A stretch of 64,000 nt of DNA. Origin: a virus. Position 1 is the stretch's first letter; each line of letters begins with the position of its first letter. The stretch spans positions 24,756-88,755 of IMG/VR virus record IMGVR_UViG_3300026488_000001; one strand, 5' to 3'. The position numbers and the translations under genes are program-made. The notes beneath the pieces are model-generated. The model ran no database searches. It worked only from the letters and a program-made list of their open reading frames with translations, and was not told the origin of the DNA. Positions 1 through 8,836 of this stretch are shown here, piece by piece.

Positions 1-52
1 TTTCTAAGTAAGTTTACTTTAGTTTAAAAAAATGTTAAAAAGGAGGTGTAAG

Positions 53-415
53 ATGACTAGAAAAGTTGATGAACTCAGAAAAGTACTTGAGAGAATTGAT
101 GAAAGTCTTGAGTCAAAGGTAAGGGAGTTTAAGACATTACTTGAAAAGTATAACGGGCTTTATGAAGAGAATGTGTATGGGGAAGAACTCTATTCAATAG
201 AGTATAGTAAACACTCTGACTATGCAAAAATAGAAGGGAAGGTGTTTCACCAGACTTGGGAGGGAGACTATGATTTTAAGAAAGGTGAGTTTCGTTTATG
301 GAAAATCTGGTTAAATGGTCAAGACCTTTATGAAGGAAAAGAAGCAATTGAGAAAGGTATTGAGTTAATAAAGTTTTGGGAAGATATTTACAATATTGGG
401 AAAAAGAGAAAATAA
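53..415 (+). CDS. Hypothetical protein, 120 aa
   Basis: I do not recognise this protein. It is charged, with a helical and probably coiled N-terminal half rich in Glu and Lys and a more aromatic C-terminal half. The start at 53 is chosen because AGGAGGTG at 41-48 sits just upstream; an in-frame ATG at 32 has no ribosome binding site and would place that site inside the gene. A 113-base gap without a convincing ORF or terminator follows, so this may be the last gene of an upstream unit. Confidence 0.75.
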   Translation: MTRKVDELRKVLERIDESLESKVREFKTLLEKYNGLYEENVYGEELYSIEYSKHSDYAKIEGKVFHQTWEGDYDFKKGEFRLWKIWLNGQDLYEGKEAIEKGIELIKFWEDIYNIGKKRK

Positions 416-528
416 AAGAATGGAGTGTTAGTATTTCTCTTGTAAAGTTTCCTTTGTTAGAAGTTCACTCTTAAGGACAAATTAGTTTATAAGATAAATA
501 AAGACATTAACAGAATGAGAGGTGCGAG

Positions 529-807
529 ATGAAAGAGATAGTCACTCCATTTTGGAGATCTTGTCCTGATTGTTATGGGTATGGTGGTTATGAAGATGTT
601 ATGATTGATTATATATCAGCAATAGATAAACTAAGAGAGTATCCAGAATTTGTTGAATGTGAAAGATGTAAAGGCGATGGAGTAATAAAAGTAAGAGCAA
701 AGGTGAAATATAAATCTTTTCAAGTTCCAAAAATTAGAGATTCTAATTTCGTTTACAAAGCTATTCCTACTGCTTTATCTGAAATTGAATTTGAAACTAC
801 AATTTAA
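529..807 (+). CDS. Small zinc-finger protein with DnaJ-like CxxCxGxG motifs, 92 aa
   Basis: Two cysteine knuckles are visible: CPDCYGYG near residue 12 and CERCKGDG near residue 44, both of the CxxCxGxG type that binds zinc in the DnaJ cysteine-rich domain. No J domain is present, so this is not a full chaperone. Small phage proteins with this finger are common, usually of unknown role. AGAGGTG precedes the ATG. It starts a run of tightly spaced rightward genes leading to ThyX. Confidence 0.75.
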   Translation: MKEIVTPFWRSCPDCYGYGGYEDVMIDYISAIDKLREYPEFVECERCKGDGVIKVRAKVKYKSFQVPKIRDSNFVYKAIPTALSEIEFETTI

Positions 808-818
808 GGAGGTAAGGG

Positions 819-1307
819 ATGAGAAAATTATTTGGATTTGGAGTTTTAGCAGAAGAGTATAATGATAAGGTTTATCTTTATGCTAATGATTATCCTTTTA
901 TTCAAGATTATGATGAAGAAGTTAAAGTTTCCTATAACTTATCGGAAATAGGATGGATAAATAAAGATACAAAACACGCATTTTTATATCGAGAGTGTTT
1001 TTATATTATCCCCATACTGTTAGAGTATGGGGTAAGTTTAGTTGAGTTCAAAATAAAGTTTGATGTTGAGAAATGGAGGAAGTTGGGGTTTAAACCTTTT
1101 GTTTATTCTACTCTTATTAGAAAAGAACAAGAGTATGAAATAAAAATTGAAGCTCATACGGATGATATACTTGATATTGTTAAATTTATTGCTAAGTATG
1201 TTTATGGAGAAATCCTTAAACCGAATTCATTATCAGCTTATCCAGAAGACGGAGAATATTCTTTTATAGCCAAATTTGAAACTATAAGGGAGGTACAAAA
1301 TGGCTAA
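819..1307 (+). CDS. Hypothetical protein, 162 aa
   Basis: Family not recognised. The protein is acidic and aromatic-rich with alternating beta-like segments and no transmembrane helix or obvious catalytic motif. A strong AAGGAGGTAAGGG lies before the ATG, and the stop overlaps the next start by eight bases, so it is translationally coupled to the 145-residue downstream protein. Its place just before thyX and nrdA suggests an early or nucleotide-metabolism operon, but nothing in the protein itself says so. Confidence 0.7.
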   Translation: MRKLFGFGVLAEEYNDKVYLYANDYPFIQDYDEEVKVSYNLSEIGWINKDTKHAFLYRECFYIIPILLEYGVSLVEFKIKFDVEKWRKLGFKPFVYSTLIRKEQEYEIKIEAHTDDILDIVKFIAKYVYGEILKPNSLSAYPEDGEYSFIAKFETIREVQNG

Positions 1308-1737
1308 AGCAGAAATCTTTGTTAAGGTTATGTATGATGTAGGAAGTATTGAAGTTAAGTTGGAGTCTTGGAAAGACTATATAGGATTAATCAATGGATT
1401 TTTCAATTCAAATAATTACTTTCTTTTTGAAACAGAAGGAGAAAGGAATTTTGTTTCACTTAAAGGAGTGAAAGCTATTTTTGTAACTTCAACTTCTTCA
1501 GTTGAATTTAAAGAAAATCTTACAGTTGTTTTTGAGACAGGAGAAATTGAGCAAATACCTATTCAAGGTAGGCAATATATGAACAAGTTTTGGGAAAGGT
1601 TTAATAAACTTCAATCTTCAATCCTTGATTTCGATCAAGCCCATTCTGTTCCAGCTATTATTGATTTGAATTCAGTATTTCATATTGTTGAAGGAGAACT
1701 GGAGAATGAATTTGATTTTGAAGAAATAAATCTTTAA
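1300..1737 (+). CDS. Hypothetical protein, 145 aa
   Basis: Not recognised. It overlaps the previous gene by eight bases, with GGGAGGTAC as ribosome binding site inside the upstream reading frame. The sequence looks like a mixed alpha/beta globular protein with an acidic C-terminus and no signal peptide. It is followed 15 bases later by thyX. Confidence 0.7.
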   Translation: MAKAEIFVKVMYDVGSIEVKLESWKDYIGLINGFFNSNNYFLFETEGERNFVSLKGVKAIFVTSTSSVEFKENLTVVFETGEIEQIPIQGRQYMNKFWERFNKLQSSILDFDQAHSVPAIIDLNSVFHIVEGELENEFDFEEINL

Positions 1738-1752
1738 CTGGAGGTTAATAAT

Positions 1753-2769
1753 ATGAAATTAAAGTATATAAAGAAAATAGCAAAAAGAGAGATTTATAAT
1801 TATTCTCCTGTAAAAGGGTTTGTAGAGTTATGGGATTTTTCTTTATCTAATCTTAATCAAGAATCAAGAGAAGAAGCTGTATCAGTAGTAGCATCAATCA
1901 GCTATGGTAATGAAATGGCTAAAAATCCTAAAAAACTTTGGAACTTTCTTATTAAGAGAGGACACAAAAGTCCATTTGAATTTATTAGATTTCCTGAAGA
2001 TGATTTAAATGGATTTGAAGATTATAGTATAAGTGAGAGTTTGAGGAATAGTGATTTTATTACATATGAAGAATTTTTGAAAGGTAATTCTTTGATAAGT
2101 TTAGATGATTTAGTCAAAATACATAAACAAACGATAGCTGTTTTTAAAATTAAAGTTCCTCTTTTTGTAAGAAGTCAATACCATCGCCATAGATGTTGTT
2201 CATATTTAGAACTTTCTCGTAGGTATGTAAAGCCTGATAAAGTAGAATTTGAGTTTTGGGGTATAATGGACTTACCTTCTCAATTGAACTATGAGATAGA
2301 TGTTTTAATAGAAAAAGCTGAAAAGGTATATAAAGGATTGGTTAAATTAGGATATAAACCAGAAGTAGCTCGTTCTGTATTACCTCAATCTCTTTATACT
2401 ATATTTTGGGTAATGAAAGATTACAAATGTGCAAGGAATTTTTATGTAGAAAGATACTCAAAACAAGCTCAAGAACAAATAAGAGAAGTAGCTAAAGCAA
2501 AACTTGAACTTTTATATAAATATCAACCTGAATTTTTAGGTCAATATGTTGAAGTTGTAGGAGATGATAAGTTAGGTTTATATGATAAAGGAGGATTTAC
2601 TATTAAAATTTTAGATATTCAAGATAAATATAAGCAAATGCAAAGTAATGGTTGGAATAAAGATGCTAAGTATGTTTATGTAGAGTATGGAGATAAAGAT
2701 TATTATGCAAGATTTAATTTGGAAGTAGGGTTGTTTGATGAGAAAATTCTTAAAGAGGAGGTAAAGTAA
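1753..2769 (+). CDS. thyX: Flavin-dependent thymidylate synthase ThyX
   Basis: ThyX converts dUMP to dTMP using FAD, NADPH and methylene-tetrahydrofolate, supplying thymidylate for phage replication. The family signature RHRxxSxxExSxRY is complete at about residues 145-158 (RHRCCSYLELSRRY), and a conserved HKSPFE-type segment lies near residue 71. At 338 residues it is longer than the usual 220-250; the last 80 or so residues look like an extension. CTGGAGGT precedes the ATG. The stop codon TAA overlaps the apparent ACG start of the next gene (TAACG). It belongs with the nrdA, nrdB and dNMP kinase genes that follow. Confidence 0.96.
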   Translation: MKLKYIKKIAKREIYNYSPVKGFVELWDFSLSNLNQESREEAVSVVASISYGNEMAKNPKKLWNFLIKRGHKSPFEFIRFPEDDLNGFEDYSISESLRNSDFITYEEFLKGNSLISLDDLVKIHKQTIAVFKIKVPLFVRSQYHRHRCCSYLELSRRYVKPDKVEFEFWGIMDLPSQLNYEIDVLIEKAEKVYKGLVKLGYKPEVARSVLPQSLYTIFWVMKDYKCARNFYVERYSKQAQEQIREVAKAKLELLYKYQPEFLGQYVEVVGDDKLGLYDKGGFTIKILDIQDKYKQMQSNGWNKDAKYVYVEYGDKDYYARFNLEVGLFDEKILKEEVK

Positions 2770-3200
2770 CGGAACTTACACAATTTTTAACAGGAGAAAT
2801 ACAAGATATACAAATTTCTTTTGAAGAAAGATTTGAAAAATTTAAAGCATCTATTCTCTTTGAAAATGGAGATTTGGAGTTAGTTTTGACACCTTCTGAT
2901 TTTATTATTTTTATGGATAGAATTATGACTATTTCTGATTATGTAGAACTTATATCTCATTTAGAAGATGATGTTTTGAATTTTTATCGTATATATGGGA
3001 CAATAAAATCAGCAATTGATTATTTAGTTTCTCCTACTGAAGTAAGAACGAGAATAGTTAATGATAGATTAGTGAGGGTTTTAGGAAAATTAATTCAAGT
3101 TTTTGTTTCTAATAGATTTGGCGAACATTCTTCCATTATATGGGATTTAATTAGGAAAGGAGATATAGTTATTTTTAGAATTGAACCTATCGAAGTTTAA
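2769..3200 (+). CDS. Hypothetical protein, 143 aa, apparent ACG start
   Basis: Family not recognised. The reading frame is open well upstream of the first TTG (2874), back to the thyX stop. GGAGG at 2757-2761 is followed seven bases later by ACG at 2769, directly overlapping the thyX TAA as TAACG, where phages usually have TAATG. The upstream 35 residues (starting ELTQFLTGEIQD) look like real coding sequence. I therefore place the start at the ACG; if that is not used, the fallback is TTG at 2874 without a good ribosome binding site. The protein is mostly helical, with no recognisable motif. Confidence 0.6.
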   Translation, partial: TELTQFLTGEIQDIQISFEERFEKFKASILFENGDLELVLTPSDFIIFMDRIMTISDYVELISHLEDDVLNFYRIYGTIKSAIDYLVSPTEVRTRIVNDRLVRVLGKLIQVFVSNRFGEHSSIIWDLIRKGDIVIFRIEPIEV

Positions 3201-3212
3201 GGAGGTTAATAA

Positions 3213-5651
3213 ATGGTAGGGATTGAAGTTGTAAAAAGAGACGGTCGTAAAGAACCTTTCAGTATGGATAAGATTATTAAGATGTATAACTTTTGTAGGC
3301 AAGGTTTAAACATAGACAATGAACAATTTTGGAAAGAATTTCGTTTTACTCTTAAGTCTGGTATTACTACTAAAGAAATTCAACAAAATTTAATAGCTAC
3401 TGCTAACAAACTTTCAGTATCAGATAAAGAGAGAATTAAAGATTACTCTATTCTTGCTGGTAGATTTTATTTACTTGATTGGATAAAAGATATAAGGCTA
3501 CATAGAGAAAAAGAGTATGAAACTCTTACTGATGATTATGGGTTTTTTAAGAATGCTAATGATTGGATTAATCACTTGAAGAAGTATGTAGAGTTAGGTG
3601 TTTATGATGAAAGAATACTCAAAATTTCTAATGACATTCTTAGAAAACTCTATGTGTATGCTAAAAAGGTTCAGTTAGATTATGATTATAACTTCCCTTA
3701 CTTTATGTGGAATGATTTTTACTACCAGGTAGTAAAATTTTCAAAATCATATATTTTGACTTATAACAATAAACCAATAGAAACTTTTGCTGAAGCACTC
3801 CTTTTAATTTCTATTCTTGGATTTCTTCCAGACTATAAGCAAAATAAAGAATTATTTATAAACAATGTTAAACTATTTTATAGACTATTACTTGATAGAA
3901 CGATAATTCCAGCTACTCCTCAACTTTCTAACCTTAGAAGAGCTAAAGGTAATTTATCATCTTGTAATATTCTTGATATTCATGATAATCTTGAAAGTAT
4001 TATGTATTCTTTTTGGCAAGTTGCAGAAATTAGTAAAAGAGGAGGAGGATTAGGTATTTATCTTGGAGAGATAAGACCTAATGGAAGTTATATACAAGGG
4101 AATAAAGGTAAATCAGTATCAGTATTAAAGTGGTGCAAAATACTTGATGATATGTTAGATACAATAGATCAGCTTGGAAAACGTAGAGGAGCTGGTACAG
4201 TAGCTCTTCCTATATGGCATATGGATGTATTGGACTTTATGGCTATGCGTAATCCTATTGGTGAAATCAGAATGAAAATGTTTTCCCTTTATCCTCAAGT
4301 AATAATACCAGACTTGTTTATGGAGAGGGTTAAAGAGAATAGGGATTGGACATTAATAGACCATTATGAATTGAAAATAAAATATGATATTGATTTAGTA
4401 AATTGTTGGGGTAAGGAATTTGAGGAGAATTACATAAAAGCAGAAGAGTTAGTTGAACAAGGTAAAGTAAGAGGTAAAGTTTATAAGGCAAGAGAAATTT
4501 ATAGACAATTAATTAAAAATATTCTTGCATCTGGAATGCCGTATCTATTTTTTGTAGATACAGTAAATCAATACTCTCCCTTTAAGGAACAAATTAAATG
4601 TGGAAATCTTTGCGTGGAATCCTATTCCCCATTTTCTAATACAAATCCTGAAGGGAAAAAACCTGATAATAAGATAGATAACATAGGTTATGTTCATTCT
4701 TGCAATTTACTTTCCCTTAATCTACCTGTACTATATGAACGAGGAATTTTGTTTAATAACAACAAGTTAAAACAGGTAATGTCTTTAGTTGTTAGGTATA
4801 TGGATAACATATTAGATATAGCAGGTCATCCTATAAATGAAATTAAAAGACATAACCAAGATTACAGAACTTTAGGAATAGGTTTTGTAGGACTAGCAGA
4901 TTTACTCGTTAGGAAGTCAATAGACGACAATAAGCTGTATGCCTACAGGATAACTAATAGAAATATAAATAGAGATGAGTTGTTTAACTTGCTTAAGCAG
5001 ATATTCGGTAGGATAGCATTCTATTCTATTAGAACTAGTGTAGATTTGGCTAAAGAGAGAGGTAAAGCAAATAAGTGTAATGAAACTAAATGGAGTGAGG
5101 TATTTTTAGGCCAAATCCTATTTGGAGAAGATTTTGAAGTATCTTCTGCTGTTGAATTTGATGTAGATAGAGGTGAAGTTGATGAACTGGTAAAAGATAT
5201 TCAAAAATATGGGATTAGGAATACAATGCTGTTAAATGCTCCTCCCAATACATCAACATCTATCTATGCAGGAACTACTGCAAGTATTTTCCCTCCATTC
5301 AACCTTATCCAGACTGAAAAGCAATCTACTGGAGTTTATGTAGTATTTCCAAGATATATTACAGAAGGTTGGTTTTACTATGATGAGTATTCAAAATTTA
5401 CTGAACAAGATTTGTATGATGTAATTGAGATAGTTTCATTTATCCAAAAATATATAGATTCAGGAATTTCCTTTGATTATCCAATCAACATAAGAGATGG
5501 TTTCATTCCAAAAGAAGAAGTGGGTAGGATATTAGGTCAGTTTATCTATAAAGCTTGGAAAAATGGAATAAAAGCTCTTTACTACGCTAGAATAGTAGCT
5601 AAAGCAGAAGGAGAACAAACTAAAGAAGAGTGTGTAAGTTGTGCAAATTGA
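3213..5651 (+). CDS. nrdA: Ribonucleoside-diphosphate reductase, class I large subunit NrdA
   Basis: The catalytic subunit that reduces NDPs to dNDPs. An N-terminal ATP-cone-like segment (KRDGRKEPFSMDKI) is followed by the barrel. Active-site equivalents are visible: Cys251 in SSCNILD, Asn465-x-Cys467-x-Glu469 in GNLCVES, and Cys497 in HSCNLLSLN. The C-terminal redox pair is Cys807/Cys810 (ECVSCAN). The length of 812 residues is normal for the family. The start has AAGGAGGTTAATAA before the ATG. No intein is present. The radical-generating partner NrdB lies at 7016; two methyltransferase genes separate them, an unusual interruption of an nrdAB pair. Confidence 0.96.
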   Translation: MVGIEVVKRDGRKEPFSMDKIIKMYNFCRQGLNIDNEQFWKEFRFTLKSGITTKEIQQNLIATANKLSVSDKERIKDYSILAGRFYLLDWIKDIRLHREKEYETLTDDYGFFKNANDWINHLKKYVELGVYDERILKISNDILRKLYVYAKKVQLDYDYNFPYFMWNDFYYQVVKFSKSYILTYNNKPIETFAEALLLISILGFLPDYKQNKELFINNVKLFYRLLLDRTIIPATPQLSNLRRAKGNLSSCNILDIHDNLESIMYSFWQVAEISKRGGGLGIYLGEIRPNGSYIQGNKGKSVSVLKWCKILDDMLDTIDQLGKRRGAGTVALPIWHMDVLDFMAMRNPIGEIRMKMFSLYPQVIIPDLFMERVKENRDWTLIDHYELKIKYDIDLVNCWGKEFEENYIKAEELVEQGKVRGKVYKAREIYRQLIKNILASGMPYLFFVDTVNQYSPFKEQIKCGNLCVESYSPFSNTNPEGKKPDNKIDNIGYVHSCNLLSLNLPVLYERGILFNNNKLKQVMSLVVRYMDNILDIAGHPINEIKRHNQDYRTLGIGFVGLADLLVRKSIDDNKLYAYRITNRNINRDELFNLLKQIFGRIAFYSIRTSVDLAKERGKANKCNETKWSEVFLGQILFGEDFEVSSAVEFDVDRGEVDELVKDIQKYGIRNTMLLNAPPNTSTSIYAGTTASIFPPFNLIQTEKQSTGVYVVFPRYITEGWFYYDEYSKFTEQDLYDVIEIVSFIQKYIDSGISFDYPINIRDGFIPKEEVGRILGQFIYKAWKNGIKALYYARIVAKAEGEQTKEECVSCAN

Positions 5652-5668
5652 GATAAAGGAGGCGAGAT

Positions 5669-6256
5669 ATGAATCCAAATCAATACATAAAAACCGGTAG
5701 TGATGAGAGTTATACTTATCCTAATTTGGTTAAGATAATTATACCTTATATAGAGAAATTTAAACAAAAAATAGGTAAGGACAATATAACAATTTGGTGT
5801 CCTTTTGATTTAGAAAGGGATATTGTAGTTAACGGTATTAGATATTATCAATCAAACTATGTTAAAATTTTTAAAGAACAAGGTTATAATGTAATAGCAA
5901 GTCACATTTTAACAGGACAAGACTTCTTTGAATATGAACCTGATGAAGAATGGGATGTTATTATTTCAAACCCACCTTTTAAGAATAAAGCTCTCTTTTT
6001 TAAAAGAGCTTTGAGTTTTAATAAACCGTTTGCTTTAGTTTCAACTGCAAGTTGGTTTAATGACGGTGGTATTAATAATGTTTTTAAAGATTATCAAGAT
6101 AATTTTGCTATTATAGTGCCTAATAGAAGAGCAAAATTTTTTAATAATAAAGGAGAAGTTATAGGGAAACAACCAAGTTTTAAAGCTATTTATTATTGTT
6201 ATAAGTTTGTTGATAAAGGAATTTATTTTGTAGAACTGGAGAAGGAGGTTATGTAA
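5669..6256 (+). CDS. Putative adenine-N6 methyltransferase-like protein (NPPF motif), 195 aa
   Basis: The stretch DVIISNPPFKNKALFF around residues 91-106 contains the NPPF catalytic motif IV of N6-adenine methyltransferases, preceded by a Rossmann-like segment (IWCPFD). A canonical SAM-binding FxGxG motif I is not obvious, so activity is uncertain. Phage proteins of this short type are often annotated as DNA N6-adenine methyltransferase-like or sugar-phosphate nucleotidyltransferase-like. AAAGGAGG precedes the ATG. Its final bases overlap the next methyltransferase start (ATGTAATG), implying coupled translation. Confidence 0.65.
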   Translation: MNPNQYIKTGSDESYTYPNLVKIIIPYIEKFKQKIGKDNITIWCPFDLERDIVVNGIRYYQSNYVKIFKEQGYNVIASHILTGQDFFEYEPDEEWDVIISNPPFKNKALFFKRALSFNKPFALVSTASWFNDGGINNVFKDYQDNFAIIVPNRRAKFFNNKGEVIGKQPSFKAIYYCYKFVDKGIYFVELEKEVM

Positions 6257-7026
6257 TGTCTTGGAAAGACATATTTCCTCAAGAGAATAGATATTTTGAA
6301 ACTGAGAATGGTATTCTCTATTGTGAAGACTGTTTAGAAGGTATGTCTAAGTTCCCAGAAAAAATATTTGATGCTATAATAACAGACCCGCCTTATGGAA
6401 TTACTGTATGTAAATGGGATGTAGTTATTCCTTTTGAAGATATGTGGAGAGAATTAAAAAGAATAAGGAAAGAAAGAACTCCAATTGTTTTATTTGGTAG
6501 TGAACCTTTTAGTAGTTTGTTAAGGGTAAGTAATCTAAAAGAGTTTAGATATGATTGGATATGGGAAAAAGAACAAGGTGCTAATTTTATGAATGTGAAA
6601 CATCAACCATATAAAGTTCATGAAATTATAAGTGTTTTTGGAAAAAAATCTCCTAATTATTTCCCTATAATGGGAAAAGGTAAACCTTATATATCAGGTA
6701 AAGGAACTTCAGGAGAAATTACTGGTAATGTAGTAAAAATACAAACAAAAAACAAAGGCACAAGGTATCCAAGAAGCGTAATAAAGTTTAACACAGATAA
6801 AAGGGAGTCTGTTCATCCAACACAAAAACCATTAGCATTACTAGAGTATTTAATTAAAACTTATACGAATAAAGGAGATTTGGTTTTAGACTTTACTTGT
6901 GGGAGTGGAACTACATTAGTAGCTTGTGAAAAGTTAAATAGAAGATGGATAGGAATAGAAATTAATGAAAAATATTGTGAGATAGCTAAAAGAAGAATAG
7001 AGGAGGTTAGGAAAGATGGTGAGTAG
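6256..7026 (+). CDS. DNA methyltransferase, beta-class N4/N6 type, 256 aa
   Basis: A SAM-dependent DNA amino-methyltransferase. The catalytic DPPY motif (residues 44-47) precedes HPTQKP (about 187-192) and the SAM-binding FTCGSGT (213-219), the order of the beta class. Its first 23 residues and its last SAM-binding segment match the leftward methyltransferase at 59612-60238 almost exactly, even at DNA level, while the middle (target recognition) differs. No restriction partner is visible nearby, so it probably serves to protect or mark phage DNA. It overlaps nrdB by 11 bases. Confidence 0.9.
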   Translation: MSWKDIFPQENRYFETENGILYCEDCLEGMSKFPEKIFDAIITDPPYGITVCKWDVVIPFEDMWRELKRIRKERTPIVLFGSEPFSSLLRVSNLKEFRYDWIWEKEQGANFMNVKHQPYKVHEIISVFGKKSPNYFPIMGKGKPYISGKGTSGEITGNVVKIQTKNKGTRYPRSVIKFNTDKRESVHPTQKPLALLEYLIKTYTNKGDLVLDFTCGSGTTLVACEKLNRRWIGIEINEKYCEIAKRRIEEVRKDGE

Positions 7027-8122
7027 GTTTCCACAGGTATTTAATCCAAATGGAAATGATAACTTTAGTGAATTAATTTGGACTAATGAAGTAATAGAAA
7101 AATCTACAGGGTTAGCTAACCTTAATCTCAATAAACACTCTTATGCAATAGAATGGATTAAACAAGCTATGTCTATCCTCTGGAGACCAGAGGAAATATC
7201 TATGTCTGATGATAAAAAACAGTTTGATGATTTACCTAAAGGTATAAAAGATACTTTTGAGTATGTTATATCTTTTCTAATTCTCTTAGACTCAATAGTT
7301 CCCAACAACACTTCAACATTGTTAAGAGTAATGGCTGATGAGGAAATAAAAACAGCTCTCTATTGGCATACAGCTATTGAGTCCCTCCACAGAGAATCTT
7401 ACCAGTATATACTTAAATCAGTATTCGGAGAAGATGATAAAAAAATTAACGAAGTTTATTACAAGTTTAAGCATTTTGAACCTCTTCTTAAAAGGAATTA
7501 TGCTATAACCAGAGATTTTCAAACCCTTAATGATTTGGTTAACAAAGGAATAGTAGATGAGAATAATCTAAATCAACTTTCTTACAGACAAGAAACATTC
7601 CAAAGAGCTATTTTTAGAGCTATGGTAAATGATTTAGCTATCGAGGGAATAGTGTTCTTTACAGGGTTTAACACTTTTCATATATTTGCTTACAAGTTAG
7701 GTATTCTTCAAGGTTCTAACCAACAAATAACCCAAATTAGAAAGGATGAAACTCTCCATATTCCTTTATTTACTTACATTCTAAAAGAGTGGAGAGATAG
7801 AGGGTATTATTATAATGAAGAAGAAATTAAAGAAATATTTGGTAGAAGTGCAGAAGCAGATATTGAATTTTACACTAACTCAATAGCAGGAGAAGTTCCA
7901 TTAATGACTGAACAAAACATTAAAGATTATATTCAAACCTTAACTAATCAAAGGTTAGCTTTACTAGACATACCTCCAATATTTTCTGTTAATAGAAATC
8001 CGTTTGAAGATATAGAAAAACTCTTAACTCAAGATAAAACTTCATTTTTTGAAACTGGAGCTATTGATTATGCTCATATTCCTGTTAATGAGGAAGATAT
8101 AGATAAAATTAACTTTGATTAA
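7016..8122 (+). CDS. nrdB: Ribonucleoside-diphosphate reductase, class I small subunit NrdB
   Basis: The ferritin-like subunit that generates the tyrosyl radical for NrdA. Metal-ligand and radical residues line up: Asp92 in LLDS, Glu122-x-x-His125 and Tyr129 in ESLHRESY (the spacing of E. coli Glu115, His118, Tyr122), and a second EGIVFF and DETLH ligand set. The radical tyrosine is present, arguing for class Ia or Ib rather than a Tyr-less form. At 368 residues it is normal length. An alternative GTG start is three bases downstream. It ends at a rho-independent terminator. Confidence 0.95.
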   Translation: MVSRFPQVFNPNGNDNFSELIWTNEVIEKSTGLANLNLNKHSYAIEWIKQAMSILWRPEEISMSDDKKQFDDLPKGIKDTFEYVISFLILLDSIVPNNTSTLLRVMADEEIKTALYWHTAIESLHRESYQYILKSVFGEDDKKINEVYYKFKHFEPLLKRNYAITRDFQTLNDLVNKGIVDENNLNQLSYRQETFQRAIFRAMVNDLAIEGIVFFTGFNTFHIFAYKLGILQGSNQQITQIRKDETLHIPLFTYILKEWRDRGYYYNEEEIKEIFGRSAEADIEFYTNSIAGEVPLMTEQNIKDYIQTLTNQRLALLDIPPIFSVNRNPFEDIEKLLTQDKTSFFETGAIDYAHIPVNEEDIDKINFD

Positions 8123-8125
8123 TTT

Positions 8126-8147
8126 GGCAGGCTTTTGCCTGCCTTTT
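8126..8147 (+). terminator. Rho-independent terminator after nrdB
   Basis: A perfect 7-bp stem GGCAGGC / GCCTGCC with a TTTT loop is followed by TTTT. It lies three bases after the nrdB stop. The U-tract runs into AGGGGG, the ribosome binding site of the dNMP kinase, so it may be partial and set expression steps rather than stop transcription fully. Confidence 0.85.
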
Positions 8148-8158
8148 AGGGGGTTATT

Positions 8159-8836
8159 ATGAGAGTAGTTCAGATAGCAGGGAGGAAAAGTTCTGGAAAA
8201 ACTTTTCTTTCTGATTTACTCTTTCATTCTTTTTCAAAAGAAGGTTATAGGATTTATAAGATTAGCTTTGCTTCTAAGTTAAAGTTTACACTTAGAAAGT
8301 TGGGTGTATCCAAATCAGGAATAGTAAAAAATTTATCTTTTGAGGATTTTTATTCAAGCTTACAAGATATATTTTTTACTTACTTTCCAAAGTATATAAG
8401 AAGTCGTTTAATAACTCAGACGATTAAATATTTTTATGAGTTAAGAGATGCTTATAACATTTTCTTTATTCAGAAAGATTTTGAGAATGGATTTAGGAAA
8501 TTAGCACAGTTGATAGGAACTGAAATAGTAAGGGAGATAGATGAAGACTTTTGGGTTAAAGAAGTAGTTAGAAGTATAAAACAAGTAGAAAAATGTGTTG
8601 ATTTTGTTTTGATAGATGACTGGCGTTTTCCTAATGAAGATTTAACTAAATATTTTCCTGAACGGAAAGTATTTAGGATTTTACTTGTAACAAAAGATGA
8701 ACAAAAAGATAATCACATTTCTGAAAACCTTGTTAATCAGTTAAGAGTGGATTTAAAAGTAGAAAGGTATGGGGATAAATATAATCCGGATTTTGAAAAG
8801 ATAATTAGGAGGGTTCGAGGTGAGGAATATACTTAG
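8159..8836 (+). CDS. Deoxynucleoside monophosphate kinase (T4 gp1-like)
   Basis: Likely phosphorylates dNMPs to dNDPs, feeding the dNTP pool with ThyX and RNR. A P-loop GRKSSGKT occupies residues 8-15. The family's LAQLIGTEIVRE...FW segment is near residue 118 and IDDWRFPNE near residue 154, as in T4 gp1-type kinases. The length of 225 residues is typical. AGGGGG is five bases before the ATG. The 3' end overlaps the GTG start of the cytosine methyltransferase. Confidence 0.88.
   Translation: MRVVQIAGRKSSGKTFLSDLLFHSFSKEGYRIYKISFASKLKFTLRKLGVSKSGIVKNLSFEDFYSSLQDIFFTYFPKYIRSRLITQTIKYFYELRDAYNIFFIQKDFENGFRKLAQLIGTEIVREIDEDFWVKEVVRSIKQVEKCVDFVLIDDWRFPNEDLTKYFPERKVFRILLVTKDEQKDNHISENLVNQLRVDLKVERYGDKYNPDFEKIIRRVRGEEYT

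Noticed and set aside
2874-3200. TTG start at 2874 for the gene after thyX
   Set aside because: No ribosome binding site at this point and credible coding sequence continues upstream to 2769.
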